DNA of 49,547 nucleotides from Alphaproteobacteria bacterium (GTDB taxonomy: Bacteria > Pseudomonadota > Alphaproteobacteria > Rhodobacterales > Rhodobacteraceae), in contig JAUHWT010000026.1 in NCBI GenBank assembly GCA_030427145.1, forward strand, positions 1 through 49,547, in the 5' to 3' direction. How positions within the stretch are numbered: the first letter of the stretch is position 1; every line of letters begins with the position of its first letter. The notes beneath the pieces are model-generated. The model made no database searches. It was given only the letters and a program-made list of their open reading frames with translations, and was not told where the DNA came from. Shown piece after piece: positions 23,670-32,892 of the stretch. The position numbers and the translations under genes were made by a program.

Positions 23670-25160
23670 ATGTTTTCTTTAATTGCTGCATCGCGGCATA
23701 AAACTGTTGGCGGGATCGGCACACTGCTGACCACGTCGGCAATGGTGCTCTCGGGCACCGCCATGGCACAGGAGACGAAAACCGGTATTGATCCGGAAAC
23801 CTGGACGCCTGAACACGTCATGAGCATTGCGGGCACCGAGGATGTGAACACCGCGGAGGAATGCTCAAAAATCACACCGCTCGATTACGAGGGAAAGGTA
23901 TCCTACTGGTTCTATGGCACGACCGAGGCGCATCCGCAGATTGAACGTGACATGGAGCAGGCGTTTTTCGACGACTTCGCTGCAACCTATCCGAACATCG
24001 AACTGGACGCGCAGAACATTGGCTACAATGATCTGCTGAACAAACTGCGCACCGCGGCCCTGGGAAATGCGGCACCCATGGTCGCCCGGCTTCCCATCCT
24101 CTGGGGCTCGGAATTTGCTTCCAAGGGACAACTGAGCGAACTTGGACCCGAAGATGTGGGCTACTCCGTCGATGAATTCTGGCCGGGTGCAATGAAGTCC
24201 GTGACACTCAACGGCAAGACCTGGGGCATCCCGACCAACAACGAGACCATGGCATTTATCTGGAACGCCGGCATCTTTGAGGAAGCGGGCCTCGATCCGG
24301 ACACGGCTCCCGAGACCTGGGACGATGTTGTCGAGTACTCAAGGATCATCAAGGAAGAGACCGGCAAGAACGGCTACGGCCTGGTTGCCAGGGTAAACGC
24401 GGGTAACACGCCGTTCCGCTTCATGCCCATGATGTGGGGCGAAGGCGGGGGCGCGCTTGACGAGGCCCAGGCGGAACCAACCCTGCAGGAGATTGAGATC
24501 AACACCCCCGGCGCCCGAAAAGCCGTGCAGAACTACTACGACATGTATGTTCGGGACAAATCCGTGCCGGTTTCGGCCCTGACCAACACACAGACGGAAA
24601 ACCAGGACCCGTTCATCGCCAACGAGCTTGCAATGGTGATCGCACATCCCAGCGAATACGGCACCATGCTCGACCGCGCCAATAATGCCACCGGCAGCGA
24701 CAAGGAGGCCGCCATGAAGGTGGTGGAGAACATGCGCTACGGGAAAATCCCGCGCGGTGCGGAGCGCCGGGCCGTGGTATTTGGCGGCGGCAACGTCCAT
24801 CTGATGAATCCGGATGTTGTTGAGGGTGAAATGGACAGGGATGCCGCTCTGGCGCTGATCTGCTTCATGACCGGTCCGGAATGGTCCACAAAACTACACT
24901 GGACCGGCTCGAACCCGGGCAATATCCGCGGCTTTAAGACCACCGCCATGAAGGAGCGCCTGGACTCGATCAAGTTCCTTGATGTCTCGACCTCGATGCT
25001 GCCGAGCGGAATTCCGTTCCCTGTGGTCGCCGAGAGCACGGAAATCATGAACATCATCATTCCGGAAATGCTTCAGAACGTCATGACGGAGAAGATGTCG
25101 GTTGAGGAGGCGACGGCCGACGCCGAGCAGCGCATCCAAAGCCTGCTTGACGGGTTCTGA
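23670..25160 (+). CDS. ABC transporter extracellular solute-binding protein (family 1)
   Basis: A 496-residue periplasmic binding protein, longer than usual for the family. The ATG at 23670 lies 6 bases after a perfect GGAGG; an in-frame GTG four codons earlier would bury that site. A signal peptide (AASRHKTVGGIGTLL...MVLSGTAMAQ) ends at an AMAQ-E cleavage site. The mature protein contains KVSYWFYGTTEAHPQIERDM, KTWGIPTNNETMAFIWNAG and the late WTGSNPGNIRGFKT region typical of sugar/oligosaccharide binders. It feeds the permease pair that follows. The ligand is unknown; the downstream acid-sugar enzymes suggest a uronate, aldonate or similar compound. Confidence 0.92.
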   Translation: MFSLIAASRHKTVGGIGTLLTTSAMVLSGTAMAQETKTGIDPETWTPEHVMSIAGTEDVNTAEECSKITPLDYEGKVSYWFYGTTEAHPQIERDMEQAFFDDFAATYPNIELDAQNIGYNDLLNKLRTAALGNAAPMVARLPILWGSEFASKGQLSELGPEDVGYSVDEFWPGAMKSVTLNGKTWGIPTNNETMAFIWNAGIFEEAGLDPDTAPETWDDVVEYSRIIKEETGKNGYGLVARVNAGNTPFRFMPMMWGEGGGALDEAQAEPTLQEIEINTPGARKAVQNYYDMYVRDKSVPVSALTNTQTENQDPFIANELAMVIAHPSEYGTMLDRANNATGSDKEAAMKVVENMRYGKIPRGAERRAVVFGGGNVHLMNPDVVEGEMDRDAALALICFMTGPEWSTKLHWTGSNPGNIRGFKTTAMKERLDSIKFLDVSTSMLPSGIPFPVVAESTEIMNIIIPEMLQNVMTEKMSVEEATADAEQRIQSLLDGF

Positions 25161-25164
25161 TACC

Positions 25165-25217
25165 GCCGGGCGCACGCCCTTACCATTCAGCCCGGCCGGA
25201 CACCCGTCCCGCCGGGC
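25165..25217 (+). terminator. Alternative hairpins between binding protein and permease
   Basis: GCCCGGC at 25190-25196 can pair either with GCCGGGC at 25165-25171 (upstream) or with GCCGGGC at 25211-25217 (downstream). The two hairpins are mutually exclusive and the second ends 28 bases before the permease start. As in the first importer operon, this could tune expression of permeases relative to binding protein. Confidence 0.45.
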
Positions 25218-25245
25218 CATCCATCCCCCCACCGGAGAGAATACC

Positions 25246-26211
25246 TTGACCAATACCGTTCCGGACGGTCCGGATAACCTGTCCCCGCCGCATGACCATG
25301 TCGCTGATCGCGGACTGTTTGGCCGGATCTGGGACGGTCGCTGGGATTATATGTACATCGCGCCGGCACTGATCGTCATGCTGCTCGTGATCGCTTACCC
25401 GATCTACTACACCTTCGTCCTTTCCTTCTACAAAACACCGCCCAGCCTTGCGATGTCGGAGAAGATCTTCAATGGCATCGACAATTACATCCGGCTACTG
25501 AATGCCAGCAGTTTCTGGGACGTCACCGTAAACACCATGGTCTGGACAATCTGGTCGACCTTTTTCGCGGTGGTGCTCGGATTTGGCGCGGCACTTGTTC
25601 TGAACCGTGAATTTATCGGGCGCGGACTGCTGCGCGGACTGCTCCTGATCCCATACGTCATCAGCGCGGTGGCGGCGTCCTATGTCTGGCGCTGGATTTA
25701 CCACAGCGATCTTGGCGTTTTGGGGTCCGCCCTGATCCGGATGGGGATCATGGATGAAAAACTCAACCTCCTGGATAATGTCGACCGCGTCCTTCCATCC
25801 CTGATCGTGGTCAATGTCTGGAAAGAATTCCCCTTCGCCATGATCATGATACTTGCAGGCCTGCAGACCGTACCGCAGCAGCTTCTGCGGGCCGCACGTG
25901 TGGATGGGGCCAGCCCCCTGAACCAGTTTATCCATGTTACACTTCCGCATCTCAAAGGCGTTCTGATCATCACGGTGCTGTTGCTGTTCGTGGCAAACCT
26001 GAACCATTTTACCATTCCGTGGATCATGACTGGAGGCGGCCCGGCCGGAGCCAGTGACATCTGGATCACCCAGATCTACCAGATTGCCTTTGGCCGCATC
26101 CGCTTCGGCATAGCATCGGCATATTCCGTAATCCTTTTCGCCGTGATGGTGGTGCTTGGATACTTCTACGTCCGGGCGCTTACGTCAGGCGACGACAGGA
26201 GGTACTCCTGA
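25246..26211 (+). CDS. ABC transporter permease (MalF/UgpA type)
   Basis: A 321-residue inner-membrane protein. The TTG at 25246 behind ggagag is preferred over a frame reaching back into the binding-protein gene, because the upstream residues do not look like a permease N-terminus. The first transmembrane helix is APALIVMLLVIAYPIYYTFV, with about six helices overall, and the ATPase-docking EAA loop appears as RAARVDGASPLNQFIHVTLP. It overlaps the next permease by one base (TGATG), showing translational coupling. Confidence 0.92.
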   Translation: MTNTVPDGPDNLSPPHDHVADRGLFGRIWDGRWDYMYIAPALIVMLLVIAYPIYYTFVLSFYKTPPSLAMSEKIFNGIDNYIRLLNASSFWDVTVNTMVWTIWSTFFAVVLGFGAALVLNREFIGRGLLRGLLLIPYVISAVAASYVWRWIYHSDLGVLGSALIRMGIMDEKLNLLDNVDRVLPSLIVVNVWKEFPFAMIMILAGLQTVPQQLLRAARVDGASPLNQFIHVTLPHLKGVLIITVLLLFVANLNHFTIPWIMTGGGPAGASDIWITQIYQIAFGRIRFGIASAYSVILFAVMVVLGYFYVRALTSGDDRRYS

Positions 26212-27062
26212 TGAGCGACAGACGTATCGGTGGATGGAGTCTCACCGGATGGATTTTTCTCTTTCTGCTCCTGCTTTTCTCAGTGCTTCCAATGCTTTGG
26301 ATGCTCATCACATCGGTGAAAAGCCAGTTTGCGGCAATCCAGTATCCTCCGGAATTCATACCCTCAAACCCAACGCTTGAGCAGTACTACCGGCTGCTTT
26401 CGCCATCGAGCGACATCGGGATCCAGTTCCTGCGCTACATGTGGAACTCAATTTACGTCTCCACCCTGACAACGATCTTTGGCGTGGCGGTCGCTGTCCC
26501 TGCGGCCTATGCCTTCGCACGCTTCCGGTTTCCTGGACGAAACGCGCTCTTCTTCTCGGTGCTGTTTCGCAACATGTTCCCTGCCGTCGTTTTCCTGATG
26601 CCGCTCTTCATCATGATGCGGTGGATGGGTCTCGTGAACACACATGCCTCCCTGGTGATCACATACCTGACCTTCGGCCTTCCACTGTCCATCTGGCTGC
26701 TCAAGGGGTTCTACGACAATATACCCGTTGAGTTGGAACAGGCGGCGCGTATCGACGGCTGCACACGCTTCCAAGCGTTTTGGATGATTGTCATGCCCCT
26801 GTCCGCGCCAGGCATCATCGCAACGGCAATCTACTCCTTCATCACGGCATGGAACGAATATGTCTACGCGCTGACCTTTCTCAACAGCGATGAAAAGCTG
26901 ACGCTCCCGGTCGGGCTGCAACGCTTTTTCACCGAATACGCCACCAACTGGCCCGGCCTCATGGCCGCGTCGTTTATCATGAGTGTTCCGGTCGTCGTGA
27001 TGTTCCTGGTGCTGCAGAAATACTTCGTCCGGGCACTGACCGAGGGAGCGGTCAAGGCATGA
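26211..27062 (+). CDS. ABC transporter permease (MalG type)
   Basis: A 283-residue inner-membrane protein with an N-terminal helix (GWIFLFLLLLFSVLPMLWML), five further membrane segments and the EAA loop EQAARIDGCTRFQAFWMIVM. It forms the second pore subunit of the importer and is translationally coupled to the preceding permease through the overlapping stop and start. Normal family length, no anomalies. Confidence 0.93.
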   Translation: MSDRRIGGWSLTGWIFLFLLLLFSVLPMLWMLITSVKSQFAAIQYPPEFIPSNPTLEQYYRLLSPSSDIGIQFLRYMWNSIYVSTLTTIFGVAVAVPAAYAFARFRFPGRNALFFSVLFRNMFPAVVFLMPLFIMMRWMGLVNTHASLVITYLTFGLPLSIWLLKGFYDNIPVELEQAARIDGCTRFQAFWMIVMPLSAPGIIATAIYSFITAWNEYVYALTFLNSDEKLTLPVGLQRFFTEYATNWPGLMAASFIMSVPVVVMFLVLQKYFVRALTEGAVKA

Positions 27063-27098
27063 AGACACCATCAATACAAGATTTGAACGGGGGCCTGA

Positions 27099-28193
27099 AT
27101 GGCGCAGGTTGATTTTCGCAACGTAGTCAAAAACTACGGCGCATTTAAGGCGGTGAAGGATGTGTCCTTTGAAGTGGGCGACGGCGAGTTTGTCGCACTT
27201 GTAGGCCCATCAGGCTGTGGCAAGACGACAACCCTTAACCTGATTGCGGGCCTGCTGGATATCACCAGCGGTGAAATCAACGTTGGTGGCCGGCGCATCA
27301 ATGATCTCGACCCCAAGGACCGCGACATCGCGATGGTCTTTCAGAACTACGCGCTCTACCCCAACAAGACCGTGAAGCAAAATCTTGGCTTTCCGCTCAA
27401 AATGCGGAAGGTCCCCAAACCGGAGATCGAAAAGAAGGTCTCCGAGGCCGCGAAACTGCTGGATATCACCCATCTTCTCGACAGGCGGCCACGCGAACTT
27501 TCCGGCGGCCAGCAACAACGGGTTGCACTCGGCCGCGCGCTCGTCCGCGATCCGCAGGTCTTCCTGATGGACGAACCACTCTCGAACTTGGATGCAAAGC
27601 TGCGCGTGCAGATGCGCGCGGAATTGAAACGTTTCCACCAGGACCTCAACGCCACCATCATATACGTCACCCACGACCAGCTTGAGGCAATGACGATGGC
27701 CGACAAAATGGCCGTAATGAGTGGCGGCAGCCTGCAACAGTACGATTCACCCGAACGGGTCTTCGAGGAACCCGCCAACCTCTTTGTCGCAGGCTTTGTC
27801 GGCAGCCCAGCCATGAACCTTCTTCCCGCCCTGGCAACCGAGCGAGACGGCAGGGTTGTCGCCACCGGCGACGGATGGGAGCTGGAACTCGCCCCGCGCA
27901 ACGCCGCCTGCGCCCGCGCTTCCTCAACCGATAAAATCATACTCGGCGCACGACACAGCAGCCTTAGCCTCCATGACGGCGAAAAGCCGGGATCCATCCC
28001 GGCGCGGATCTACACCGTGGAACCTACGGGGGACCTGACCTATGCGCACGCCAATATCGGCGGCAAAACCTTCGTGATCAGCACCGATCCACAGCATCGG
28101 CTAAATGCGGATCAACAGGTCTGGATCGGATTCGACCAGGAGCGGCTGCACGTCTTCGACGCCGAAACCGAACAGCGAATTCCACCCGGCTGA
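27099..28193 (+). CDS. ABC transporter ATPase (MalK/UgpC type)
   Basis: A 364-residue protein with Walker A GPSGCGKTT, Q-loop FQNYALYPN, signature LSGGQQQRVALGRAL, Walker B VFLMDEP and switch YVTHDQ, followed by a C-terminal TOBE domain (~240-364; LGARHSSLSL, TYAHANIGGKTFVI). Starts with ATG 36 bases after the second permease. It energises the second carbohydrate importer. Compared with the first-cluster ATPase its regulatory domain differs markedly, so the two systems are not recent duplicates. Confidence 0.94.
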   Translation: MAQVDFRNVVKNYGAFKAVKDVSFEVGDGEFVALVGPSGCGKTTTLNLIAGLLDITSGEINVGGRRINDLDPKDRDIAMVFQNYALYPNKTVKQNLGFPLKMRKVPKPEIEKKVSEAAKLLDITHLLDRRPRELSGGQQQRVALGRALVRDPQVFLMDEPLSNLDAKLRVQMRAELKRFHQDLNATIIYVTHDQLEAMTMADKMAVMSGGSLQQYDSPERVFEEPANLFVAGFVGSPAMNLLPALATERDGRVVATGDGWELELAPRNAACARASSTDKIILGARHSSLSLHDGEKPGSIPARIYTVEPTGDLTYAHANIGGKTFVISTDPQHRLNADQQVWIGFDQERLHVFDAETEQRIPPG

Positions 28194-28312
28194 CACCGAT
28201 CGGCCCCTCACCGGCGCACGGGCCCTGCCGGAGCCCTGCCCCCAATTACAGTGAAAACTCTCGGCACCCACCGCTACTTCGCGGGGACCCCAAATAAGCG
28301 GGATTGGAAAAA

Positions 28313-29512
28313 ATGAAAATTACTGACGTCAAATGCGCCGTGATCGGGGACAACCCGGTAGTTCGCATCATTACCGACGAGGGAATATCAGGATACGGCG
28401 AGGGAGAGTATTTCAAACCATTCCTCAAACCGTTCGTGCTGCATTTCCGCGACGCCATCATTGGCGAGGATCCCACGGATGTCGAACGGGTCATGATGCG
28501 AATCCGCCGCCGAGGCGCATTCAAGCCCTGGGGCGCAGCCATCAGCATGATCGAGCACGCGCTGTGGGACATTGCCGGGAAAGCCGCCGGTGTCCCCGTC
28601 TACAAACTCCTTGGCGGCAAGGTCCGCGATCACGTCCGCGTCTACAATGGCGCGATCCGTACTGAAATGGCCGGGACCCGGCCCGAGGACTACGCCGATG
28701 CGGTCCGGAAAATGATGGAGCTTCCCCACGGGTTTTCCTTTATCAAGATGGGCGTGGCATTTCACAGCCCCATGAAGAACCAGGTCGAGAATTTCCACTA
28801 CGGCGAGGTCCAGAAACCCAACCCCTTCCACGGTTTCAACGAAAGCGGCCTGATGACCGAGCGGGGCATGGCACACCTGCTGGAATGTGTCGCCGCAATG
28901 AAGGAGGTGCTGGGCGATGAAACCGGTCTCGCGCTGGATTGCGGTCCAGGCTTCACGCCCATTGACGCCCTGAAATTCGCGAAAGCCGTGGAACCCTTCA
29001 ACCTGATGTGGCTGGAGGACATGATCACCGGTGACTACACGCCATGGGTCAACGCGGACGTCTACCGCGACGTGACCCAGGCAACCACCACACCGATACA
29101 CACCGGCGAACAGATCTATCTGCGGCAGAATTTCAAGTCACTGATCGAGGGCCACGCCGTCAACGTCATCGGGCCCGACCCCTGCGATGTCGGCGGCCTC
29201 GCTGAAATCAAATGGATCGCGGAATACGCAGACCTGCACGGGATCATGATGGCACCGCACGGCACCGGCAATGGGCTTCTCGGCCTGGCCGCCCTCGTCC
29301 AGGTCTGTGCCACCATGCCGTTGAACTATATCGGCTTTGAACTCCCGACCGGCCGCCCCGAATGGTGGTTCGACATTGTGGACGGTCTTCCGGATCCTCT
29401 TGTCAGCGATGGACTGATTGAGGTGTGGGACCGCCCGGGTATGGGCGTGGAACTCAACGTGGATAAAACGCAGGAATACCTGCGCGAAGAGGATAAGGAC
29501 TTCTTTGAATGA
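28313..29512 (+). CDS. Enolase-superfamily dehydratase (mandelate racemase/muconate lactonizing group), copy 1
   Basis: A 399-residue protein with an N-terminal capping domain (MKITDVKCAVIGDNPVVRII, EHALWDIAGKAAGVPVYKLL) and a C-terminal barrel. Metal ligands are inferred as D209 (LALDCGPGF), E235 (MWLEDMI) and E266 (HTGEQIYL); catalytic bases could be K145 (SFIKMG) and H316 (MAPHGTGN). In most of this group the first ligand sits in a D-x-N motif; here the Asn is Gly. Such enzymes usually dehydrate acid sugars to 2-keto-3-deoxy acids, and the genomic context supports that. The ATG at 28313 matches the start of its paralogue. The stop overlaps the next gene's ATG. Confidence 0.88.
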   Translation: MKITDVKCAVIGDNPVVRIITDEGISGYGEGEYFKPFLKPFVLHFRDAIIGEDPTDVERVMMRIRRRGAFKPWGAAISMIEHALWDIAGKAAGVPVYKLLGGKVRDHVRVYNGAIRTEMAGTRPEDYADAVRKMMELPHGFSFIKMGVAFHSPMKNQVENFHYGEVQKPNPFHGFNESGLMTERGMAHLLECVAAMKEVLGDETGLALDCGPGFTPIDALKFAKAVEPFNLMWLEDMITGDYTPWVNADVYRDVTQATTTPIHTGEQIYLRQNFKSLIEGHAVNVIGPDPCDVGGLAEIKWIAEYADLHGIMMAPHGTGNGLLGLAALVQVCATMPLNYIGFELPTGRPEWWFDIVDGLPDPLVSDGLIEVWDRPGMGVELNVDKTQEYLREEDKDFFE

Positions 29513-30252
29513 CCCATACACCGGACATCTCAAGGCCGGACCCGTCCGTTATCGCCTCTCTCCGGGGCATCGGCGCCGCAACGGCCAGCGCGGAACTGCA
29601 CCGGCTCGGCATCCGAAACACCCATCTCGAGGGAATAAAAAGCTGGACCCCCGGCCGCTCCATCGTTGGGCCCGCACTGACGCTGCAGTTCATGCCCCTG
29701 CGGGAGGACGTCTACCAGGACGACGAGTACGGTGACCCGGAGGCGCAACTTCACCGCCACGCCCTGTATCATGCGCAGTCAGGCGACGTGGTGGTCGTCG
29801 ACGCACGCGGCAGAATGGACAGTGGTGTTTTTGGCGAGATGATGATGACCTACCTGAAAGGCCGCGGCGGCGAGGGTGTCATTATTGACGGTTGCCTGCG
29901 CGACTGGCCCAATATCCAGGAGGTCGACATCGGGTGCTGGATCAGGGGCGTGACACCGAACTACCACACCCAGCGCAGCATCTTTCCCTACGCCGTCAAC
30001 GTGCCCATTGCCTGCGGTAACTGTTACGTGGCGCCGGGTGACATCATCATCGCCGATGACGACGGTGCGGTCGTGGTTCCCGTTGGCATGGTCGACAAAC
30101 TTCTTGGCCGGGCCAGGGGACACGTCGAGTGGGAGGAATTCTCCCGCCTGCGCCTGAGCGAGGGCGGCGACCTGCGCCGGTACTATCCGATGAAGGAGGG
30201 GACTGAGGCCTGGGACGAATATCTCGAGTGGAAGGCGGAACAGGGGAAGTAA
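29509..30252 (+). CDS. RraA/HMG-aldolase-family protein
   Basis: A 247-residue protein of the RraA-like fold. Diagnostic stretches are GRSIVGPALTLQF, SGDVVVVDARGRMDSGVFGE and GVIIDGCLRDWPNI, where the Arg-Asp pair corresponds to the catalytic residues of 4-hydroxy-4-methyl-2-oxoglutarate aldolases, followed by APGDIIIADDDGAVVVPVGM. Family members split hydroxylated 2-keto acids to pyruvate plus an aldehyde or keto acid; others (true RraA) inhibit RNase E. Lying between two sugar-acid-dehydratase paralogues and overlapping the first by 4 bases, an aldolase role on the 2-keto-3-deoxy product is the better guess. Confidence 0.88.
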   Translation: MTHTPDISRPDPSVIASLRGIGAATASAELHRLGIRNTHLEGIKSWTPGRSIVGPALTLQFMPLREDVYQDDEYGDPEAQLHRHALYHAQSGDVVVVDARGRMDSGVFGEMMMTYLKGRGGEGVIIDGCLRDWPNIQEVDIGCWIRGVTPNYHTQRSIFPYAVNVPIACGNCYVAPGDIIIADDDGAVVVPVGMVDKLLGRARGHVEWEEFSRLRLSEGGDLRRYYPMKEGTEAWDEYLEWKAEQGK

Positions 30253-30320
30253 CCCCCTACCCTGCAACGGATGGCCGAAACCAGCCGCCACAACATGCCA
30301 ACAAAAAAGGAGAAGACACG

Positions 30321-31520
30321 GTGAAAATCACCGATCTCAAATGCGCGGTCATCGCGGACAGCCCGGTCATCCGGATCACCACGGATGAGGGCATAACGGG
30401 CTGGAGCCAGATCGAGACACCCAAGCCCTACGTTAAACCACAGGTGCTGGACCTGCGCGACTGGATCGTCGGACAGGATCCCCGCGATGTGGAACGCGTC
30501 ATGCGGCGCATCCGGGTCCGCGGCGGATTCAAACCTTTTGGCTCGGCGGTTAGTGCCATCGAGCACGCACTGTGGGACATTGCAGGCAAGGCCGCCGGCG
30601 TTCCGGCCTATCGGCTCCTGGGCGGCAAGGTACGCGACAAGGTCCGTACCTACCGCACGCTCTATCAGCGCGAACTCGGCGTCGGTCATTCGCCGGAGGA
30701 CTATGTGAAATGGGCGGAATACGGCCGGGCCCTGCCTGAAGGTTTCACAATGTTCAAACTGCCGACCTCTTTCCATTCCTCAATGGTGCGGGACGTTCCG
30801 AATTTCTTCTATGGCGACGTTCAGGAAAACGCGCCGTTTCCCTATCCACACAAGGGGGTCATCACCGAAGACGGCATGAAGTTCCTCGTGGACTGCGTTA
30901 CGGCCGCCAAGGAAACACTGGGCAGCAGCATCGGCCTCGCCGTCGACGCGGGACCAGGCTACATGCCTCTCGACGCACTGAAATTTGCCCGGGCGGTGGA
31001 ACATCTCAATCTTCTCTGGATCGAGGACACGGTCACCGGCGACTACTCGCCTTACGTGAATCACGACGTCTACCGCGATGTGACCCATGCGACGACAACA
31101 CCGATCCATTGCGGCGAACAGATCTATCTCCGTCAGAATTACAAACACCTGATCGAAAGCCACTCCGTCAACGTGATCGGTCCCGACCCCTGCGACGTCG
31201 GAGGTCTGGCGGAAATAAAGTGGGTGGCCGAGCATGCGGATTTGCACGGCATAGCGGTTGCACCTCACGGCACGGCCAACGGTATCCTTGGCCTGGCGGC
31301 GCTCGTGCAGGTCTGCGCGACCCTGCCCGACAACCTGATTGCCTTTGAGTACCCCGCCCGCTTCGATCCGTTCTGGTATGACATAACCGAAGGCTTCGAC
31401 GGCGTGCCCGTCAACGGAGGCCTGATCGAGGTTTCCGACCGCCCAGGTCTCGGCGTCAACCTCATTCCGAAGGAAGCCCGCAAATATCTTACGGACGGAG
31501 ACAGCGACTTCTTCGACTGA
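30321..31520 (+). CDS. Enolase-superfamily dehydratase, copy 2
   Basis: A 399-residue paralogue of the enzyme at 28313, sharing long identical stretches (EHALWDIAGKAAGVP, LIGPDPCDVGGLAEIK-like VIGPDPCDVGGLAEIKW, EQIYLRQN). GTG start behind aaggaga; the longer frame overlaps the RraA-like gene. Metal ligands are D (AVDAGPGY), E (LWIEDTV) and E (HCGEQIYL), again with Gly in place of the usual D-x-N Asn; the His of VAPHGTAN is kept, and FKLPTSFHSS aligns with the KMG region. Differences around residues 110-180 (YRTLYQRELG versus YNGAIRTEMA) suggest a different substrate, epimer or reaction step. Last gene of the operon. Confidence 0.88.
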   Translation: MKITDLKCAVIADSPVIRITTDEGITGWSQIETPKPYVKPQVLDLRDWIVGQDPRDVERVMRRIRVRGGFKPFGSAVSAIEHALWDIAGKAAGVPAYRLLGGKVRDKVRTYRTLYQRELGVGHSPEDYVKWAEYGRALPEGFTMFKLPTSFHSSMVRDVPNFFYGDVQENAPFPYPHKGVITEDGMKFLVDCVTAAKETLGSSIGLAVDAGPGYMPLDALKFARAVEHLNLLWIEDTVTGDYSPYVNHDVYRDVTHATTTPIHCGEQIYLRQNYKHLIESHSVNVIGPDPCDVGGLAEIKWVAEHADLHGIAVAPHGTANGILGLAALVQVCATLPDNLIAFEYPARFDPFWYDITEGFDGVPVNGGLIEVSDRPGLGVNLIPKEARKYLTDGDSDFFD

Positions 31521-31638
31521 CTTGTGCTGTGCCGCCGTTCGTTGCTCGAGTGGTTAACACTGTCGAAATCGCGGCAGTCGCCTCCGTCCCGAATACTTTG
31601 CCGTTCCAGATCAACCAGCCTTCACCGGAGCTTCATTC

Positions 31639-32838
31639 GTGATCCCCGCTGGCCTCGCGTGGACCAGGGGCTTAAAAATATCAACAGGGATCGCATACGC
31701 GGAACCCATACCAGCCATTGCAGAGCCGCCAGCCGCAGCTATTCTCCAATACATTGGGACCGGCTGTACGGAGCGGAATAAATTGGGACAAACGCTGGTA
31801 GACCTTGGCGCACCACGTGACGGAGTATTACTTGCCGCAGCACTACTCGTTCCGTTCATCACGTGGAGCATTATGAAACGGCTCCGCAGGGCACGTGGTG
31901 TTCTTTCGAGATACCCGTGGGGTGGAGCGGTTGTCGATCTGATACTGTTTCCGACCGCGGCATACGGGTTCGGCGTCCTTGTAATCCATCTGTTCAGTTC
32001 GTTCGATCTTTTCGGAGCGGTAGGCCCGGCGCGCCAGATCACTCAATTGCTCATTTTTCTTTCCGTTGCCTCAGGATGTGCGCGGATCGCCGAAATTTGG
32101 CTGGTGGCACAGGATCAGTCGAAGCTTCGCGGCAAGCTGTCACAGATGGCAAGGAGTGTCCTCCATGGATTATTCCTCTTCGTTGGTCTCATAGTTTTTC
32201 TGATAGTAAACGATTACTCACCGACGAAAATCTATGTTTCCACCGGGGCCGCGGCCGCACTTGTTGCAATTGTAACGCAACAAACACTGGGAGACTTCTT
32301 CTCCGGTGTGGCACTGAGTGTTGAACGACCTTTCAATATCGGAGACTGGCTTCGCTTTACGGATGGGGAGGAAGGGCAGGTCACGGACATAAACTGGCGG
32401 GCCACACACCTGAAAAAATGGGACAACACAACCTTCGTGGTTCCAAACAGTCAGCTTGCGCGCCTGAGTTTCACCAATCTGTATGGACCAAGCCACGTGT
32501 ACGCTCCCTGGTATCACATTCAGATAAGCGAGAAAGTGGATCCAAACGAGGTCAATGAATGCCTGCTGCGGGCCGCAAAACGCTGCATCAGTGTATTGTC
32601 AGAACCTGGACCGGTAGCACGTCTGGTCGATGGGACCCGCCCTCCTTACACCTATATGGTCTGGGTTCACTTTGAGAATTATCCGGCAATGTTTGCCGGA
32701 AGGGAGGAATTATATCGGGAGATCCATCAGGCACTGCAATCGAATGGCATCTCCGCGGCCGCGGAAATTTATGAAGTCAGGTACAACTCACCTGGTGGGC
32801 TTCCCGGACCGGTTCAAAGCAGTTGCAAACTGAGTTAG
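31639..32838 (+). CDS. MscS-family mechanosensitive ion channel
   Basis: A 399-residue membrane protein with about four transmembrane segments (DGVLLAAALLVPFITW, VVDLILFPTAAYGFGVLVIH, ITQLLIFLSVASG, LHGLFLFVGLIVFLIV). The pore-lining TM3 (KIYVSTGAAAALVAIVTQQT) is followed by LGDFFSGVALSVERPFNIGD, the diagnostic start of the MscS beta domain, and a cytoplasmic vestibule with NSQLARLSFTNLYGPS. Such channels open on hypo-osmotic shock to release solutes; some have ligand-binding tails, absent here. It stands alone between the sugar-acid operon and a rearranged region. The start is uncertain, as an ATG further in is possible. Confidence 0.9.
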   Translation: MIPAGLAWTRGLKISTGIAYAEPIPAIAEPPAAAILQYIGTGCTERNKLGQTLVDLGAPRDGVLLAAALLVPFITWSIMKRLRRARGVLSRYPWGGAVVDLILFPTAAYGFGVLVIHLFSSFDLFGAVGPARQITQLLIFLSVASGCARIAEIWLVAQDQSKLRGKLSQMARSVLHGLFLFVGLIVFLIVNDYSPTKIYVSTGAAAALVAIVTQQTLGDFFSGVALSVERPFNIGDWLRFTDGEEGQVTDINWRATHLKKWDNTTFVVPNSQLARLSFTNLYGPSHVYAPWYHIQISEKVDPNEVNECLLRAAKRCISVLSEPGPVARLVDGTRPPYTYMVWVHFENYPAMFAGREELYREIHQALQSNGISAAAEIYEVRYNSPGGLPGPVQSSCKLS

Positions 32839-32892
32839 GAGTGGCGCAATTGGGCCCGGAACACGCCAAACGTGCCCATGCACACGCACGGA

